From positions 22,336-86,335 of the forward strand of contig NZ_LZLV01000093.1 of the NCBI RefSeq assembly GCF_001673405.1: 64,000 bases of DNA. The letters are read 5' to 3'. Origin of the DNA: Mycobacterium sp. 1245111.1 (GTDB lineage Bacteria > Actinomycetota > Actinomycetes > Mycobacteriales > Mycobacteriaceae). The notes beneath the pieces were generated by a model that had not been told where the DNA came from, made no database searches, and was given only the letters and a program-made list of their open reading frames with translations. Position 1 is the first letter of the stretch; each line of letters begins with the position of its first letter. A program made the position numbers and the translations under genes. This document shows, piece by piece, positions 41,719 through 51,093 of the stretch.

Positions 41719-43106
41719 TGCGCGCCCTCGAACGGATCGGCGCGCTGGCCGCCACCCTGCTCCTCGCCGTGCCGATCAGCCCGCCGCCCACCGCGGCCGC
41801 TATTACCCAGCCGCAGATCGATCCCGCCGTTGACATCCCGCCACCCGACGGTGATCCCGCCCCCGCGGTACCGATGAAGCAAGGCTCGGTGTGCGCCACG
41901 TCAGCTGTGCTGGCGGACTCCCAATTCCGCACTATCCCCGCCAACGCGGTCTTCCAAGTCGATGACCTGCACAACTTCGCGCGCGGAGACGGCCAAACGG
42001 TCGCCGTCATCGATTCCGGTGTTCAGCCCAACGTCCGGCTGCCTCGCCTGCGCGGTGGCGGCGACTACATCATGCCCGGTGATGGACTGTCCGACTGCGA
42101 TCACCACGGGACCCTGGTCGCCGGAATCGTCGCTGGCGCACCACAACCCACAGATGGATTCATTGGAGTGGCACCCGGCGCGGACATCATCTCGATCCGC
42201 CAAACCAGCGCCGCCTTCCATGAGGACAACCCGCCCCCAGGGTGGTCAGACGCCGACAAGTCAGCGGCCAACCTCTCCTCCCTCGCTAAATCTATCGTTC
42301 ACGCCGCCAACCTCGGCGCCACCGTCATCAACCTGTCGGTCACCGCCTGCGTCGACGCCGGCAGCCCCGTCGACCTGCGCGCACTAGCCGGCGCCATCTA
42401 CTACGCGTCTACCGTCAAAAATGTGGCCATCATCGCCGCCGCCGGCAACATCGGCCACCAAACCTGCCACTCCAACCCAGGATTCGACCCCGCCAACGCC
42501 TCCGACACCCGGAACTGGGATGGGGTGCGCAGCATCTCCCTGCCGTCCTACTTTTCCAACATGGTGCTCTCCGTCGGCGGCACCGAACTGACCGGCGACC
42601 CCTACGTCAACACCATGCCGGGCCCCTGGGTCGGTGTCGCAGGCCCCGCGATGAACATCGTGTCCCTCGACCCCACCCAACCCACACCCGGAGCGCTCAC
42701 CAACGCTGCCCTCGTCAAAGGCGTGCCCGTCCCCGAAAACGGCACATCCTTCTCCGCTGCCTACGTGTCCGGGCTGGCCGCATTGATCCGGGAGAAATAC
42801 CCAAACCTCACTGCGCACCAAGTCATTAACCGCATCATGGCCACCGCCCACCAGCCCGCCGTCGGAATGAACAACACCCTCGGCGCCGGCGTCGTCGACC
42901 CGGTAGCCGCCCTCACCGCACGCGTTCCCGCCGGTGAACCATTCGCCCCCGGCGTGCCCAGCGTGTACGCGCCGACCCCGCAGCCGGCGCCACCGGCGGA
43001 CAACACCGGCCGCAACATCGCCTTGATCAGCTTGGGCGTCGGAGCCTCCGTGCTGGCAGCAGTGTTCCTGACCCTCTTCGCTTTCCGGAGGAAGACCGTC
43101 GCGTGA
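41718..43106 (+). CDS. mycP: Mycosin (MycP), subtilisin-like ESX protease
   Basis: 462 residues: signal peptide (1-29), S8 protease domain and one C-terminal membrane helix (about 430-452, IALISLGVGASVLAAVFLTL). Catalytic triad Asp99 (AVIDSGV), His130 (DHHGTLVAG) and Ser344 (NGTSFSAAYVSG) is intact. Extra cysteines (QGSVCATS, LSDCDH, TACVDAG, HQTCHSN) match the mycosin disulfides. MycP stabilises the ESX complex and processes some substrates in the periplasm. Between eccD and eccE as in chromosomal loci. Confidence 0.96.
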   Translation: MRALERIGALAATLLLAVPISPPPTAAAITQPQIDPAVDIPPPDGDPAPAVPMKQGSVCATSAVLADSQFRTIPANAVFQVDDLHNFARGDGQTVAVIDSGVQPNVRLPRLRGGGDYIMPGDGLSDCDHHGTLVAGIVAGAPQPTDGFIGVAPGADIISIRQTSAAFHEDNPPPGWSDADKSAANLSSLAKSIVHAANLGATVINLSVTACVDAGSPVDLRALAGAIYYASTVKNVAIIAAAGNIGHQTCHSNPGFDPANASDTRNWDGVRSISLPSYFSNMVLSVGGTELTGDPYVNTMPGPWVGVAGPAMNIVSLDPTQPTPGALTNAALVKGVPVPENGTSFSAAYVSGLAALIREKYPNLTAHQVINRIMATAHQPAVGMNNTLGAGVVDPVAALTARVPAGEPFAPGVPSVYAPTPQPAPPADNTGRNIALISLGVGASVLAAVFLTLFAFRRKTVA

Positions 43107-43170
43107 CACCTCCCTCGCCTGAATCGCCTACGGCGACAACCTAACCCCGAACCGCAACAGGAGATCACTG

Positions 43171-45006
43171 ATGAACGACGGCCGCCTCGGGCTAGCGCTA
43201 CGACTGCCAAACCTGATGTTCCTGGTCATTGTCGCTATCGCGACCGCCCTGACCACCGCGCTACTCGGCGTCCAGCCGCCCATCGAATGGGAGGCCTGGG
43301 CCGCCGCCGCCGTCGCGGCCATCACGATCGGTGTCCTGACCTACCGGAGCCGCACCCTGGCCGGCTGGATGCACCGCCGAATGACCTACCGCCGCAGCTC
43401 CCGCGACACCATCGCCGTCTACGAAGCCGAAGGCGCAGGCATCACCTGGGACGGCCACCGAGCCTGCACCTACATCGAAGTACTACCGCAGCCCTACGCC
43501 ACGACCATCCTCACCGGCACCCGCGACTCCGTCATCGCCGCTCTGCCGATCGACGACATCCGCGAAGAACTCGTCCAATTCGACATCCACTGCGACGCAG
43601 TCACCTTCGTCACCATCGGCCACAACTACGACCGCCCCAACAAGGCCGCAACCGCCTACCAAGCCAGCATCGGCCCTACCACCGCACTGCTCTACGGCCG
43701 AACCTTCATCGAGGTGGGCATCACCCTCTCAGAATCCCTCGACAGCATCTACGCCCGCACCGGCACCGACGATGTACCCGCCGGCATAAGCCGCACCGTC
43801 ACGATCGCCGCCGAACGCATCCGCCGCCGCGTCGCCCACGACGGCTGGAAAACTCAACTCCTGACCAAATCGAACCTCGAAGAACTCCATGCCGCGATCG
43901 CCGCACAGCTGAACCCTGCGCTGACACAGGAGCATTGGAGCGCCTGCGGACCTAAATCGATGCAAGCGATCGCCTACACCCCGGGCCCGGGCGCATGGAC
44001 CACCGAGAACTACCGCGAATGGTGCCGACTCAACCCGCACCGCCAAATCCACATCGCGCGCCTCGAACGCCGCCAGGGCGCCGACCACGCCGAAATGTTC
44101 ATCGGCCTACTGACCTCCGACCCCCGCGCCCTGAACACCGTGACAGCGCTAGGCCTGCGCCGCGAACACGGCCAGCAAGGCGACATCCTCACCGCCGCGC
44201 TGCCACTGGCCCGCACCGTCCGCCCCACCGCGATCCACGGCAAAGCACTCCCCGAAGCCAGCCCGTTCCCAATTCCACTGGTACCAGGCGGAATCGGCAC
44301 CTACATCGGACAAACCGCCAACCGCTCCCAGGTGTTCGTCAACTTCACCGTCGGCGCCGAACCGTTCTACATCTTCGGCCCCGCAGCCATGTGCCAACAA
44401 CTTTTCGTATGGCTGTCCACCAGCGGCCGCAGCATCGACATCGCGCTACCCGGCGACGAATGGAAAGAATTCGCCACCCGCCTCGGCGTCACCCACTCCA
44501 GCAACAGCGACGCCGACATCGTGATCACCACACCACAAGGGCTGCCCACCGCCGCCCACCCGAACCAAGTGCGCCTCGTCTGGACCACCACAGCCCCAGA
44601 CACCCCACCGGCCTACGCACTTATCGCCGGCCCCGACGAATGCACCCTGCACACACCCACACGGCAGATCCGCTACCGCTGGTCAGTGTCCAGCGCCGAA
44701 GAGGCGTTCTTCACCCTCGGCCGCACCCGACGCACCGCCACACCCGCGCCGAACACCGCTGCAGCACAACCACAACCAGGCAACGGGCAGTCCGGCGCCC
44801 AGCGCACGCCACCGGCGCCGGCGCGGGTCACCGGCCGCCGCCGCGCGGCAGCACCAGCCACCCCCGAACCTCCGGCCAGCGGCCAGCAGCCCACCAGCGG
44901 CCAGCAGCCCAAGCGCCCGGCAACGATCCGCCGCCCAGCCACGCCCGCAACCCCGGAACCGCCCTCCTCCGGCGGCCGGCACTCCGCGCAGCCCCGCCGG
45001 CCATGA
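43171..45006 (+). CDS. eccE: EccE, ESX membrane complex component, extended C-terminus
   Basis: 611 residues. Two N-terminal membrane helices (LMFLVIVAIATALTTALLGV, EAWAAAAVAAITIGVLTY) then the cytosolic/peripheral domain; GITWDGHRACTYIEVLPQPY is typical of EccE. The last 90 residues are a Pro/Ala/Gln-rich disordered tail with SGQQP repeats, making the protein longer than most chromosomal EccE. Located directly after mycP, as expected. It sits at the periphery of the pore and stabilises the complex. Confidence 0.9.
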   Translation: MNDGRLGLALRLPNLMFLVIVAIATALTTALLGVQPPIEWEAWAAAAVAAITIGVLTYRSRTLAGWMHRRMTYRRSSRDTIAVYEAEGAGITWDGHRACTYIEVLPQPYATTILTGTRDSVIAALPIDDIREELVQFDIHCDAVTFVTIGHNYDRPNKAATAYQASIGPTTALLYGRTFIEVGITLSESLDSIYARTGTDDVPAGISRTVTIAAERIRRRVAHDGWKTQLLTKSNLEELHAAIAAQLNPALTQEHWSACGPKSMQAIAYTPGPGAWTTENYREWCRLNPHRQIHIARLERRQGADHAEMFIGLLTSDPRALNTVTALGLRREHGQQGDILTAALPLARTVRPTAIHGKALPEASPFPIPLVPGGIGTYIGQTANRSQVFVNFTVGAEPFYIFGPAAMCQQLFVWLSTSGRSIDIALPGDEWKEFATRLGVTHSSNSDADIVITTPQGLPTAAHPNQVRLVWTTTAPDTPPAYALIAGPDECTLHTPTRQIRYRWSVSSAEEAFFTLGRTRRTATPAPNTAAAQPQPGNGQSGAQRTPPAPARVTGRRRAAAPATPEPPASGQQPTSGQQPKRPATIRRPATPATPEPPSSGGRHSAQPRRP

Positions 45007-45071
45007 GCAGCGACTGAAAACGTCGAGAGCACAGACCACCGCCTATCGGCTGGTCGAGAGAGGTTTTTCGC

Positions 45072-45248
45072 ATGTGGCGTTTACATCCGGAACCGGGCAG
45101 CAAGGTTTACGCGAAAGGCCCGCACTGGCGGTTCTGCACCGACCCAACCTGCGAATTGCAGCACGTCACCTATGAACCGTTTCGACCAATCACCGGGCAA
45201 GAGATAGACCTGTCGTACCTGCAGCCGACAAACTACCGGGCGAAATAG
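45072..45248 (+). CDS. Small hypothetical protein, 58 aa
   Basis: A short gene with a good GAGAGAGG site eight bases upstream. The peptide has a compact globular composition (MWRLHPEPGSKVYAKGPHWR, FCTDPTCELQHVTYEPFRPI) and a CTDPTC pair that could bind metal or form a disulfide. It follows eccE by 65 bases. I recognise no family; composition and ribosome site argue it is real. Confidence 0.6.
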   Translation: MWRLHPEPGSKVYAKGPHWRFCTDPTCELQHVTYEPFRPITGQEIDLSYLQPTNYRAK

Positions 45249-45288
45249 CCCAAATCATCAGTCGTGCAACCGAAACCGCGCCTTGTAA

Positions 45289-46050
45289 TCATCGGGCTAC
45301 GGCACCCTCGCACGTCGCTGCCAGCGCCTCGACGAGCTTTTCACGTTGGATGTCGGTGGCGGTGACTGCGCCCTGCCGCATCATCTGGTAGCCACCGGCC
45401 TGCGCGAACAACAGGTAGGGGGAGTAGTCGGCGCGCGGATCCATCGTTGAGACGACGTCGAGCGCGGTGGCTTGACTGGTCAGCCGGCCCGCGGTCGCCT
45501 CAAAGGCCGCCGAGAACTTGGCGAAGAAGTCTGCGCCGCCGTCGCGTGGGTGGGAGAGGTCGTAGAGGACCCATCCCTGCGCGACGTTGAGGTCAGTCCC
45601 GGCGGGGATCGCGGCGAGCGCCGCGCGGGCCTGCTCGGTCGGCCTCCCGTCGCCACCCAGCGCGGCCGGCAATGACGCGGGCCCGGGCGTGGCAGTCTTG
45701 CTGGAATCGGGCTGCGGGGTCACCGGTGCTGAATGCGTCGGTGACGGTGCGGCGCAGATATCCGGAACAGTCGCCGTCCCGGGTTGACCGCCGCGCCCGC
45801 CGAAGATCCACGCCACAGCGGTATCTGCGATGGTGATCGGGAATTGCGCCACGGCCGCAACGCTCATGAACGCCATCGCGATCAGCGCGCAGATTCCGAT
45901 GACGGCAAATTTTCGGCGCCCGCGGCGCACCATGCCGGCGGCCATACCGACCGCGACACCGGGTACGCCGCCTGTCGCCGCAGAAACACCGCCGCGAACG
46001 GCTCGCATAAGTGTTCGTTGCATGCCCCAACGGTAAACTTCGCCGTACAT
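45289..46050 (-). CDS. Membrane-anchored protein, about 253 aa
   Basis: One membrane helix at about residues 48-70 (FAVIGICALIAMAFMSVAAV), then a Thr/Pro-rich external linker and a C-terminal helical domain (AAIPAGTDLNVAQGWVLYDL, DFFAKFSAAFEATAGRLTSQ) ending with one cysteine. The start is uncertain among GTG 46056, ATG 46050 and ATG 46023. Opposite in direction to the ESX genes and divergent from espG. Family unknown. Confidence 0.6.
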   Translation of the reverse strand: MYGEVYRWGMQRTLMRAVRGGVSAATGGVPGVAVGMAAGMVRRGRRKFAVIGICALIAMAFMSVAAVAQFPITIADTAVAWIFGGRGGQPGTATVPDICAAPSPTHSAPVTPQPDSSKTATPGPASLPAALGGDGRPTEQARAALAAIPAGTDLNVAQGWVLYDLSHPRDGGADFFAKFSAAFEATAGRLTSQATALDVVSTMDPRADYSPYLLFAQAGGYQMMRQGAVTATDIQREKLVEALAATCEGAVAR

Positions 46051-46151
46051 CAACACGGCTACCAGCGCGTTGACGGACCGCGTTTCCTGTACGCGCCGAA
46101 CGCAATACGGCCACAGGGCGGCTCAGCAGCAACATAGAAGGGGAGAGCAAG

Positions 46152-47069
46152 GTGGGCGGCAACGCTTTCGATCAGCGCCACCTCATCGAGCTGTACAAAC
46201 GCGGACTAATCAACGAACTCCCGCTTGAGCTCGGACCGATGCCCATCTTCGACCTCGGCCCGTCGATCGGCGCCGACCTGCAACGGTGGAACGTCATCGA
46301 CGCCAAGACCGGCCAGCTCAGCGAGCCCGCGAGCGAGCTTCTCGGGGGAGTGACGAACTACGAATGGGCCGTGTGGGGCATCGTGTTGCTTTACAACGAA
46401 CGCACACCCATTGATGTTGATCTGCCTGAAGAATTTCTCCAATACGGCGTCCAATACGCGCTCCGTGACATTCCCCGTGTCACGTTCCTTATCGGCTATC
46501 GGCAAGGGACTTTCACGACCGCGACAATGGCCGGCGGCCATCTGTCGATCGCCAGCGACCGGGCGCGCGGCACCGATCCCGACTACCTGAACACCACGGC
46601 GGGATCGATTATCTCCGCGATCGTCGACCCCAAGCAGGGGTGGGAGCCGTATCCGCTCGAGGAGTTCTCCATTCCGGCCGCGACCGCCGATGCACTCAAG
46701 CGCGACCGCAGCGCCAACCCTGACGACGTCGCCGAGGAGACCCAGGAAGGCCTCTGCGACGCCGGTATGGCCCGTACCACAGTTCGGGCACTGTCTGAGC
46801 TGCTCAAAGAGGACAACGTGGCGCTGGCGCAGATCACGCTCACGCAGCGCACCCCGCAGGGGAAGAAAACGGCCAGCAACAACGCGGCGGGCCTGATGTT
46901 CTTCACCGGCAAACACACCGGTGTCGTGGTCAGCTACCCGACCCGCGGACTCGACGGCCGACAGTGGATCACCTACGAGTCGGCAACGCCGACCGCACTG
47001 GGCCGAGCCATCGGCAAGCTACACAGGGGCCTGGCCAGCGCGCCGCCCGCAAGCGTCACTGTTAAATAG
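46152..47069 (+). CDS. espG: EspG, chaperone for PE-PPE pairs
   Basis: 305 residues from a GTG with GAAGGGGAG upstream. It has the general EspG pattern: N-terminal strand-rich half (WAVWGIVLLYNERTPIDVDL, RVTFLIGYRQGTFTTATMAG) and a matching C-terminal half ending GKKTASNNAAGLMFFTGKHT and GRQWITYESATPTALGRAIG. EspG binds the tip of the PPE protein of a PE-PPE dimer in the cytosol and delivers it to its own ESX system. The PE and PPE genes follow directly, which fits a dedicated plasmid chaperone-substrate set. Confidence 0.88.
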   Translation: MGGNAFDQRHLIELYKRGLINELPLELGPMPIFDLGPSIGADLQRWNVIDAKTGQLSEPASELLGGVTNYEWAVWGIVLLYNERTPIDVDLPEEFLQYGVQYALRDIPRVTFLIGYRQGTFTTATMAGGHLSIASDRARGTDPDYLNTTAGSIISAIVDPKQGWEPYPLEEFSIPAATADALKRDRSANPDDVAEETQEGLCDAGMARTTVRALSELLKEDNVALAQITLTQRTPQGKKTASNNAAGLMFFTGKHTGVVVSYPTRGLDGRQWITYESATPTALGRAIGKLHRGLASAPPASVTVK

Positions 47070-47080
47070 AAAAGCACCGA

Positions 47081-47117
47081 AAAAACGAGACGCCGACAAA
47101 TAAAACCGAAACGCCGA
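47081..47117 (+). repeat. Two copies of the dispersed motif before PE/PPE
   Basis: AAAAACGAGACGCCGA (47081-47096) is followed 21 bases later by AAAACCGAAACGCCGA (47102-47117). They lie 88 bases before the PE gene start, between espG and PE, and probably control PE-PPE transcription separately from espG. Confidence 0.7.
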
Positions 47118-47204
47118 ACGCGCAAAGATTGGCGTCGAACCAACACCCCGAGTCGTCTATTCTGAATGGCAAGTTTGCTGCCCATCCGGGGGAAGGAAAG
47201 AGAA

Positions 47205-47507
47205 ATGTCGGGAATCGTCGGAATTAACAGCGTCCCAGCCATGGGAGGCACGGTCGGAGTCTTGCAGGGCATCCAGGCCGAGCTCGGCGCGGCCACGGCC
47301 GCCAACAGTGGAGCCGCGATGGCTGTGCTGCCGGCCGGCAACGAAGGGGCTTCCACCCTCGCGATGGCCAAGCACCACGCCACGGCCGCGGACTTCGCCG
47401 CTCAGTTCGGAGCGGGCATCGAGCAGATGATCGAACTCAGCACCACCATCCAGGCGGCGTCGGTGGCCCACGTCATCACCGACGTCGGCAGCGCTGCAGC
47501 CTTCTAA
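47205..47507 (+). CDS. PE-family protein
   Basis: 100 residues, the length of a bare PE domain. LQGIQAELGAATAANSGAAM and VLPAGNEGASTLAMAKHHAT follow the PE helical hairpin; the usual Pro-Glu near residue 8 is replaced by NSVPAM. GGAAGGAAAG stands before the ATG at 47205. It forms a four-helix bundle with the PPE encoded next and is exported by the ESX system with the help of EspG. No C-terminal YxxxD/E motif is seen. Confidence 0.85.
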   Translation: MSGIVGINSVPAMGGTVGVLQGIQAELGAATAANSGAAMAVLPAGNEGASTLAMAKHHATAADFAAQFGAGIEQMIELSTTIQAASVAHVITDVGSAAAF

Positions 47508-47592
47508 ACCAGCCGACTACCCAACCAGCGCGGCCGGTCACCCCGGCCGATCTGGTAACGGCGCACGCCAAAAACACTGGAGGTGAACGACT

Positions 47593-48810
47593 TTGGCGAC
47601 TGAACCGTGGGGCGGCTACATGCCGGAAATCAATGCCGGCCGCCAAGAAACAGGCGCCGGCCCCTCGACATGGCTGGCCTCCGGCGCGATGTGGACAGAG
47701 TTCGCCGCCCTGGTCAGTCAAGCCATGGGCGTGATGACCGCCGAGCTGGCCGCGCTCGGTATCAACTGGCAAGGCCTTGCCCCGACCGCGATGACCGCCG
47801 CCGTCGGACCCTTCATGGCATGGCTGGCAACAATGGAGGCCACCGCCGCGACCAACGCACTAGCCTGCTTCGCTGTCGCCGAGGCATTCGCGATCGCCAC
47901 CGGCAGCATGATCCCGCTGCCCGCCGTCACCACCAACCGCCTCAGCGAAGCCATCGCGGAGGCAACGAATTTCCTCGGCGTGAACTCCGGGATCATCCTC
48001 GCGCTGAACGCCCAGTACGGCGACTTCTGGGGCAACAACGGCGCCGTCATGGAAACCTACGACGACGCGGTCCAGGCCGCCACTATGCCCACGCCCGCGA
48101 TGCCGCCACCCCCGCTGGCCAGTGCCGCCGGCGCCGCCGGACAGATCGGCGACGCCACCGCGCAAGCCGCGGCCCAGGCCGCCCTCGGCGCCAGCACCCA
48201 GGCGACCACAAATGCTATGGGGGACACCGTTTCTGCGGCCACCGATGGCGCCGGAGCATCCGACTCGATGGGTAGCGTCATGGGCTCGGCTGGAAGCCTG
48301 CTCAGTGCACCCTCATCAGCTTTCAGTTCGGTCGGCAGCCTCGGGAGTACTCTCACCGAGCCGATGAACTCGCTGATGTCACCTTTCATGTCGATGATGA
48401 GCGGTATGGGTGGAAACACCTCGGACGCAGCAGGATTCGGCATGGGCCCCGGCAGCACCCTCGCCTCATTCACCGGCGGAGCCGGCGACGGCGCCGGAGG
48501 CGGATCCGGCATGGGAGGCGGGGGAGTGCCGATCGGCGGTGGCCTCGGCGGCGGAATGCTCGGCCAGAACTACATGGGCGCATCTGGCGGGCCCGCCCGC
48601 AGCCAACCGGTCTTCAACGGTGTCAGCGCCAAACCCAGCATGGTCGAAACCGTCGCGGCCAGCGGCCCAGGACCAGGCGGCGCCGGCGGCGGCGGGGGAA
48701 TGTCGCCCATGATGCACGGCGCCGGCGGATCATCGTCCTCCAAAGGCCGCACCGGCGACACGGTCTACGCGGTACCCGACAGGCCCGCCGAAGAAGAAGA
48801 GCGAATTTAA
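47593..48810 (+). CDS. PPE-family protein
   Basis: 405 residues from a TTG (GGAGGTGA upstream). PPE domain about 1-175: WGGYMPEINAGRQETGAGPS is the PPE start (Pro-Pro-Glu varied to M-P-E), with GINWQGLAPTAMTAAVGPFM containing the W-x-G turn and FWGNNGAVMETYDDAV near its end. The C-terminal part is Gly/Met/Ser-rich and low in complexity. Partner of the PE protein encoded 85 bases upstream; secreted or surface-exposed. Confidence 0.92.
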   Translation: MATEPWGGYMPEINAGRQETGAGPSTWLASGAMWTEFAALVSQAMGVMTAELAALGINWQGLAPTAMTAAVGPFMAWLATMEATAATNALACFAVAEAFAIATGSMIPLPAVTTNRLSEAIAEATNFLGVNSGIILALNAQYGDFWGNNGAVMETYDDAVQAATMPTPAMPPPPLASAAGAAGQIGDATAQAAAQAALGASTQATTNAMGDTVSAATDGAGASDSMGSVMGSAGSLLSAPSSAFSSVGSLGSTLTEPMNSLMSPFMSMMSGMGGNTSDAAGFGMGPGSTLASFTGGAGDGAGGGSGMGGGGVPIGGGLGGGMLGQNYMGASGGPARSQPVFNGVSAKPSMVETVAASGPGPGGAGGGGGMSPMMHGAGGSSSSKGRTGDTVYAVPDRPAEEEERI

Positions 48811-48869
48811 CCGCCCCCAAAAGCATTTGGTCACCAGGAAACACTGGATCGACTTTTAGAATTGCAGCT

Positions 48870-49205
48870 ATGGAGACCGCGCAACGAGGACGCATCTGGT
48901 GGCTGATCACAGCCGCCGCGACCTTGCTTGCCTGGCTCATCGGCGCCTACCTACCCCCGGTGGCCAACCTGTGGGTTGAACTGAACCTCATCACCCCCGC
49001 CGGCCAACCCCACTTGGCCGCATTCCCCTACGACTATCCCGCCGTCGGGATCGACGGCCACACCCTGTGCTCACTGGCCGGCATCCTCATCATGGTCGCC
49101 GCCGCCACCCGCTGGATCAGCTACCTCGAGCGCCACACCCCGCCGGCCCCAGCCCTCACGCCAGAACTCCCGACCACACTCACACCACCGCCACCGCGGC
49201 CCTGA
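48870..49205 (+). CDS. Small membrane protein, 111 aa
   Basis: Two membrane helices (WWLITAAATLLAWLIGAYLP at about 10-29 and CSLAGILIMVAAATRWISYL at about 67-86) with a short external loop and a Pro-rich cytoplasmic tail. No family recognised. Start ATG lies shortly after a TAGAAT hexamer (48857-48862), so the transcript may have a very short leader. It precedes the EspC-like gene by 28 bases. Confidence 0.7.
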   Translation: METAQRGRIWWLITAAATLLAWLIGAYLPPVANLWVELNLITPAGQPHLAAFPYDYPAVGIDGHTLCSLAGILIMVAAATRWISYLERHTPPAPALTPELPTTLTPPPPRP

Positions 49206-49233
49206 CCACCACCACCAACCGGGGGAGAACACC

Positions 49234-49590
49234 ATGACCGACACAGGTAAAAACGGCCACATCGCCGCGAACGTCCCAACCCTGCGCGACGTCTCAACCC
49301 GCCTCGGCGGCGTCGCCGACGACCTCGCAGCACTGCTACCCGAACTCAAAGAGATCGAAGCCGCCGCACGAAAAAGCGCTGCCGCCAACACAGTTGACGG
49401 CAGCGTGTCACCGATCTTCTCCCCACTGCTGGCATCGCTATCCAGCGTCACCAAGAAGGTCGGCGACAACGTGGGCCAGCTCCACGCCAACGTCTCCGGT
49501 GACGCCGCCGCGCTCAAGAAACTCGCCGACGACATGGAGGGGACCGACCACTCCCACGGCGCGCAGATCGCCGGCATCGTCACCACCTGA
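49234..49590 (+). CDS. WXG100/EspC-like small secreted protein
   Basis: 118 residues, two long helices (TLRDVSTRLGGVADDLAALL, LSSVTKKVGDNVGQLHANVS) around a short turn. Size and pattern fit the EspC-like/ESX-secretion-associated group, though the assignment is by layout more than motif. GGGGGAG lies just before the ATG. Transcribed with the small membrane gene upstream; likely an exported co-substrate of the plasmid ESX. Confidence 0.55.
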   Translation: MTDTGKNGHIAANVPTLRDVSTRLGGVADDLAALLPELKEIEAAARKSAAANTVDGSVSPIFSPLLASLSSVTKKVGDNVGQLHANVSGDAAALKKLADDMEGTDHSHGAQIAGIVTT

Positions 49591-49736
49591 CCTCAGCTGT
49601 AAAGCGGCGATTGCATGACTAGCGAACATAGCGCGTATAGCATGTAACGCTCGGCCGGGTCGGCTGCATAAACGCCGTGCAACGCCCCCACGGTGCGTCA
49701 CAGTGACGGAACGCGGGTGCGGGCGTCGGGACCGGT

Positions 49737-50195
49737 CTACGACGGGCAGTCGTAGGCGTAGGCGGACCCGCCGACGTTCTCGCCGCCCCGAATGACGATC
49801 GCCGACATCCCACTGATATCGCCGTCGACGAGCACAATGATCGTTTTGGCTCCCCGACCCCAGATCCAACTGATGTTGTGATCGTTGGATTGCGTTCTGC
49901 ACCAAGGCAATCCGCTCAACGATTTCTCAAGCGGCAGCAGCGCGGACTCCTGAGCTACGGCGTCGTTAAAAGACAGGTGGGTGTCCCACCGCTCGGCCCC
50001 CGCCGCCGTATCGTCGGCCGGCTCGAGCTTCGCGCCGGCAGGCACGCGTACACCGGGAAAGAGCTGCGACGGCTGAGCATTCGACGGATCAGCCACCGCA
50101 ATCGGGCAACCAGCGACTAGCGCCGCGACAGCAGCGAGCCCAAGCCTCGCCAAGCGTAGGCCTCCGTCGACGCTGCCTGCGGGCCTGGAGATCAT
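49737..50195 (-). CDS. Putative lipoprotein, 152 aa
   Basis: An N-terminal signal sequence with hydrophobic core and lipobox LVAGC (Cys at about residue 30) is followed by a mature part with ERWDTHLSFNDAVAQESALL and a C-terminal beta-rich segment (TIIVLVDGDISGMSAIVIRG) with two cysteines (PWCRT, YDCPS). Probably membrane-anchored outside. Family not recognised. A TATAGCA-family site (49636-49642) lies in the 146-base gap after its stop. Confidence 0.65.
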   Translation of the reverse strand: MISRPAGSVDGGLRLARLGLAAVAALVAGCPIAVADPSNAQPSQLFPGVRVPAGAKLEPADDTAAGAERWDTHLSFNDAVAQESALLPLEKSLSGLPWCRTQSNDHNISWIWGRGAKTIIVLVDGDISGMSAIVIRGGENVGGSAYAYDCPS

Positions 50196-50266
50196 TCCCG
50201 AATGCTAGCCCCGGCGGCTACGGCAGTGGGCCGGATCGAACAGCCTGGATAGCAACCGCGCAGACT

Positions 50267-50770
50267 TCAACGCGGCCGCGGGGGAGGACGTTGCGCGAGA
50301 AGCTCACGTAGCGTCGGCAAAATCCGCTGGTCCTTGGGTCGATTCGCGGCTTGCTTGGAGCGAATCACGTCGCCGAGCGAGGCGATCAGCACCGGGCTGT
50401 CATACAGGTCCGTCGCTACAGCCGCCCGCAACAAATCCGGATAGCCAGCTGTCCCCGACGGCCGCAACGACAGATCAACATCGCCGGCGTCGGTCACCAG
50501 ATTCCACGTCTCGGCCGCAGCAAGCGACGCCCCGTCACACGGTAACGGCACCCCTTCCGGAACGCCCTCAGTACGGATGCGGGCGTTGAGCCCGCGAAGA
50601 GCGCCCGCCAGGCGCTCAAGATTGTCCTGGTCAGCCTCCGGTGTGATGTCGAGATCCTCTGTCGGAAAGGGTGATCCGTGAAAAACCGCCGCGATCCCGC
50701 CAATCACGACATAGTCCACCCCGCCGGCGTGTAGAGCTGCCAACAGTCGAGGCAGGTCGAGCTCGATCAC
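50267..50770 (-). CDS. Nucleotidyltransferase-fold protein, likely toxin of a TA pair
   Basis: 167 residues. VDYVVIGGIAAVFHGSPFPT followed by EDLDITPE is the GG...HG...T.DLDI signature of minimal nucleotidyltransferases (AbiEii/MenT-type superfamily), with the metal-binding acidic residues in DLD and a later VDLSLRP. GTG start overlapping the antitoxin-like gene's TGA (GTGA). Members act by adding nucleotides to tRNA or other targets. In an operon with an XRE protein this suggests a plasmid-stabilising toxin-antitoxin unit. Confidence 0.8.
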   Translation of the reverse strand: MIELDLPRLLAALHAGGVDYVVIGGIAAVFHGSPFPTEDLDITPEADQDNLERLAGALRGLNARIRTEGVPEGVPLPCDGASLAAAETWNLVTDAGDVDLSLRPSGTAGYPDLLRAAVATDLYDSPVLIASLGDVIRSKQAANRPKDQRILPTLRELLAQRPPPRPR

Positions 50771-51087
50771 GGCTCACCCGCCCCGCGCAACGCACGGAAC
50801 TGACGCGCCACCCGGGCATGCCGGTCCAGCCGCTCTTCACCGGACAGCTCCACCAGGCGAGCGGCCTGGGCCATGTCGCTGTCGTCACGCGGCACCAGGT
50901 GCAGCTCGAGGTCCAGCCCGCAGAGCCGCACCAACCGGATCACGTCGTTCAGGCTGACCGCAGTCGTCCCTGATTCCCAACGGGCAATGGAAGGCTGGCC
51001 AGTTTCAGCGCGCGCCGCCAGCTCGGCCTGGGTGAGACCGGCACGGAGGCGAGCTTCCCGTATCAAATCCCCGCCGTACGACGTCAC
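50767..51087 (-). CDS. XRE-family regulator, likely antitoxin
   Basis: 106 residues from a leaderless GTG at 51087. HTH: IREARLRAGLTQAELAARAE ... GQPSIARWESGTTAVSLNDV. Remaining part is charged and helical. It is upstream of and coupled to the nucleotidyltransferase. TATACT (-10) lies six bases before the GTG, so the mRNA starts at the codon. An inverted repeat TATACC/GGTATA directly overlaps that promoter, as expected for autorepression. Confidence 0.85.
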   Translation of the reverse strand: MTSYGGDLIREARLRAGLTQAELAARAETGQPSIARWESGTTAVSLNDVIRLVRLCGLDLELHLVPRDDSDMAQAARLVELSGEERLDRHARVARQFRALRGAGEP

Positions 51088-51093
51088 AAGCGC

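Noticed and set aside
38002..46047. 14-base identity TAAACTTCGCCGTA at 38002 and 46034, and similar TAAACTTC words at 21202 and 59817
   Set aside because: A few 14-base matches are expected by chance in 64 kb, and no -35 element or constant spacing supports a common promoter.
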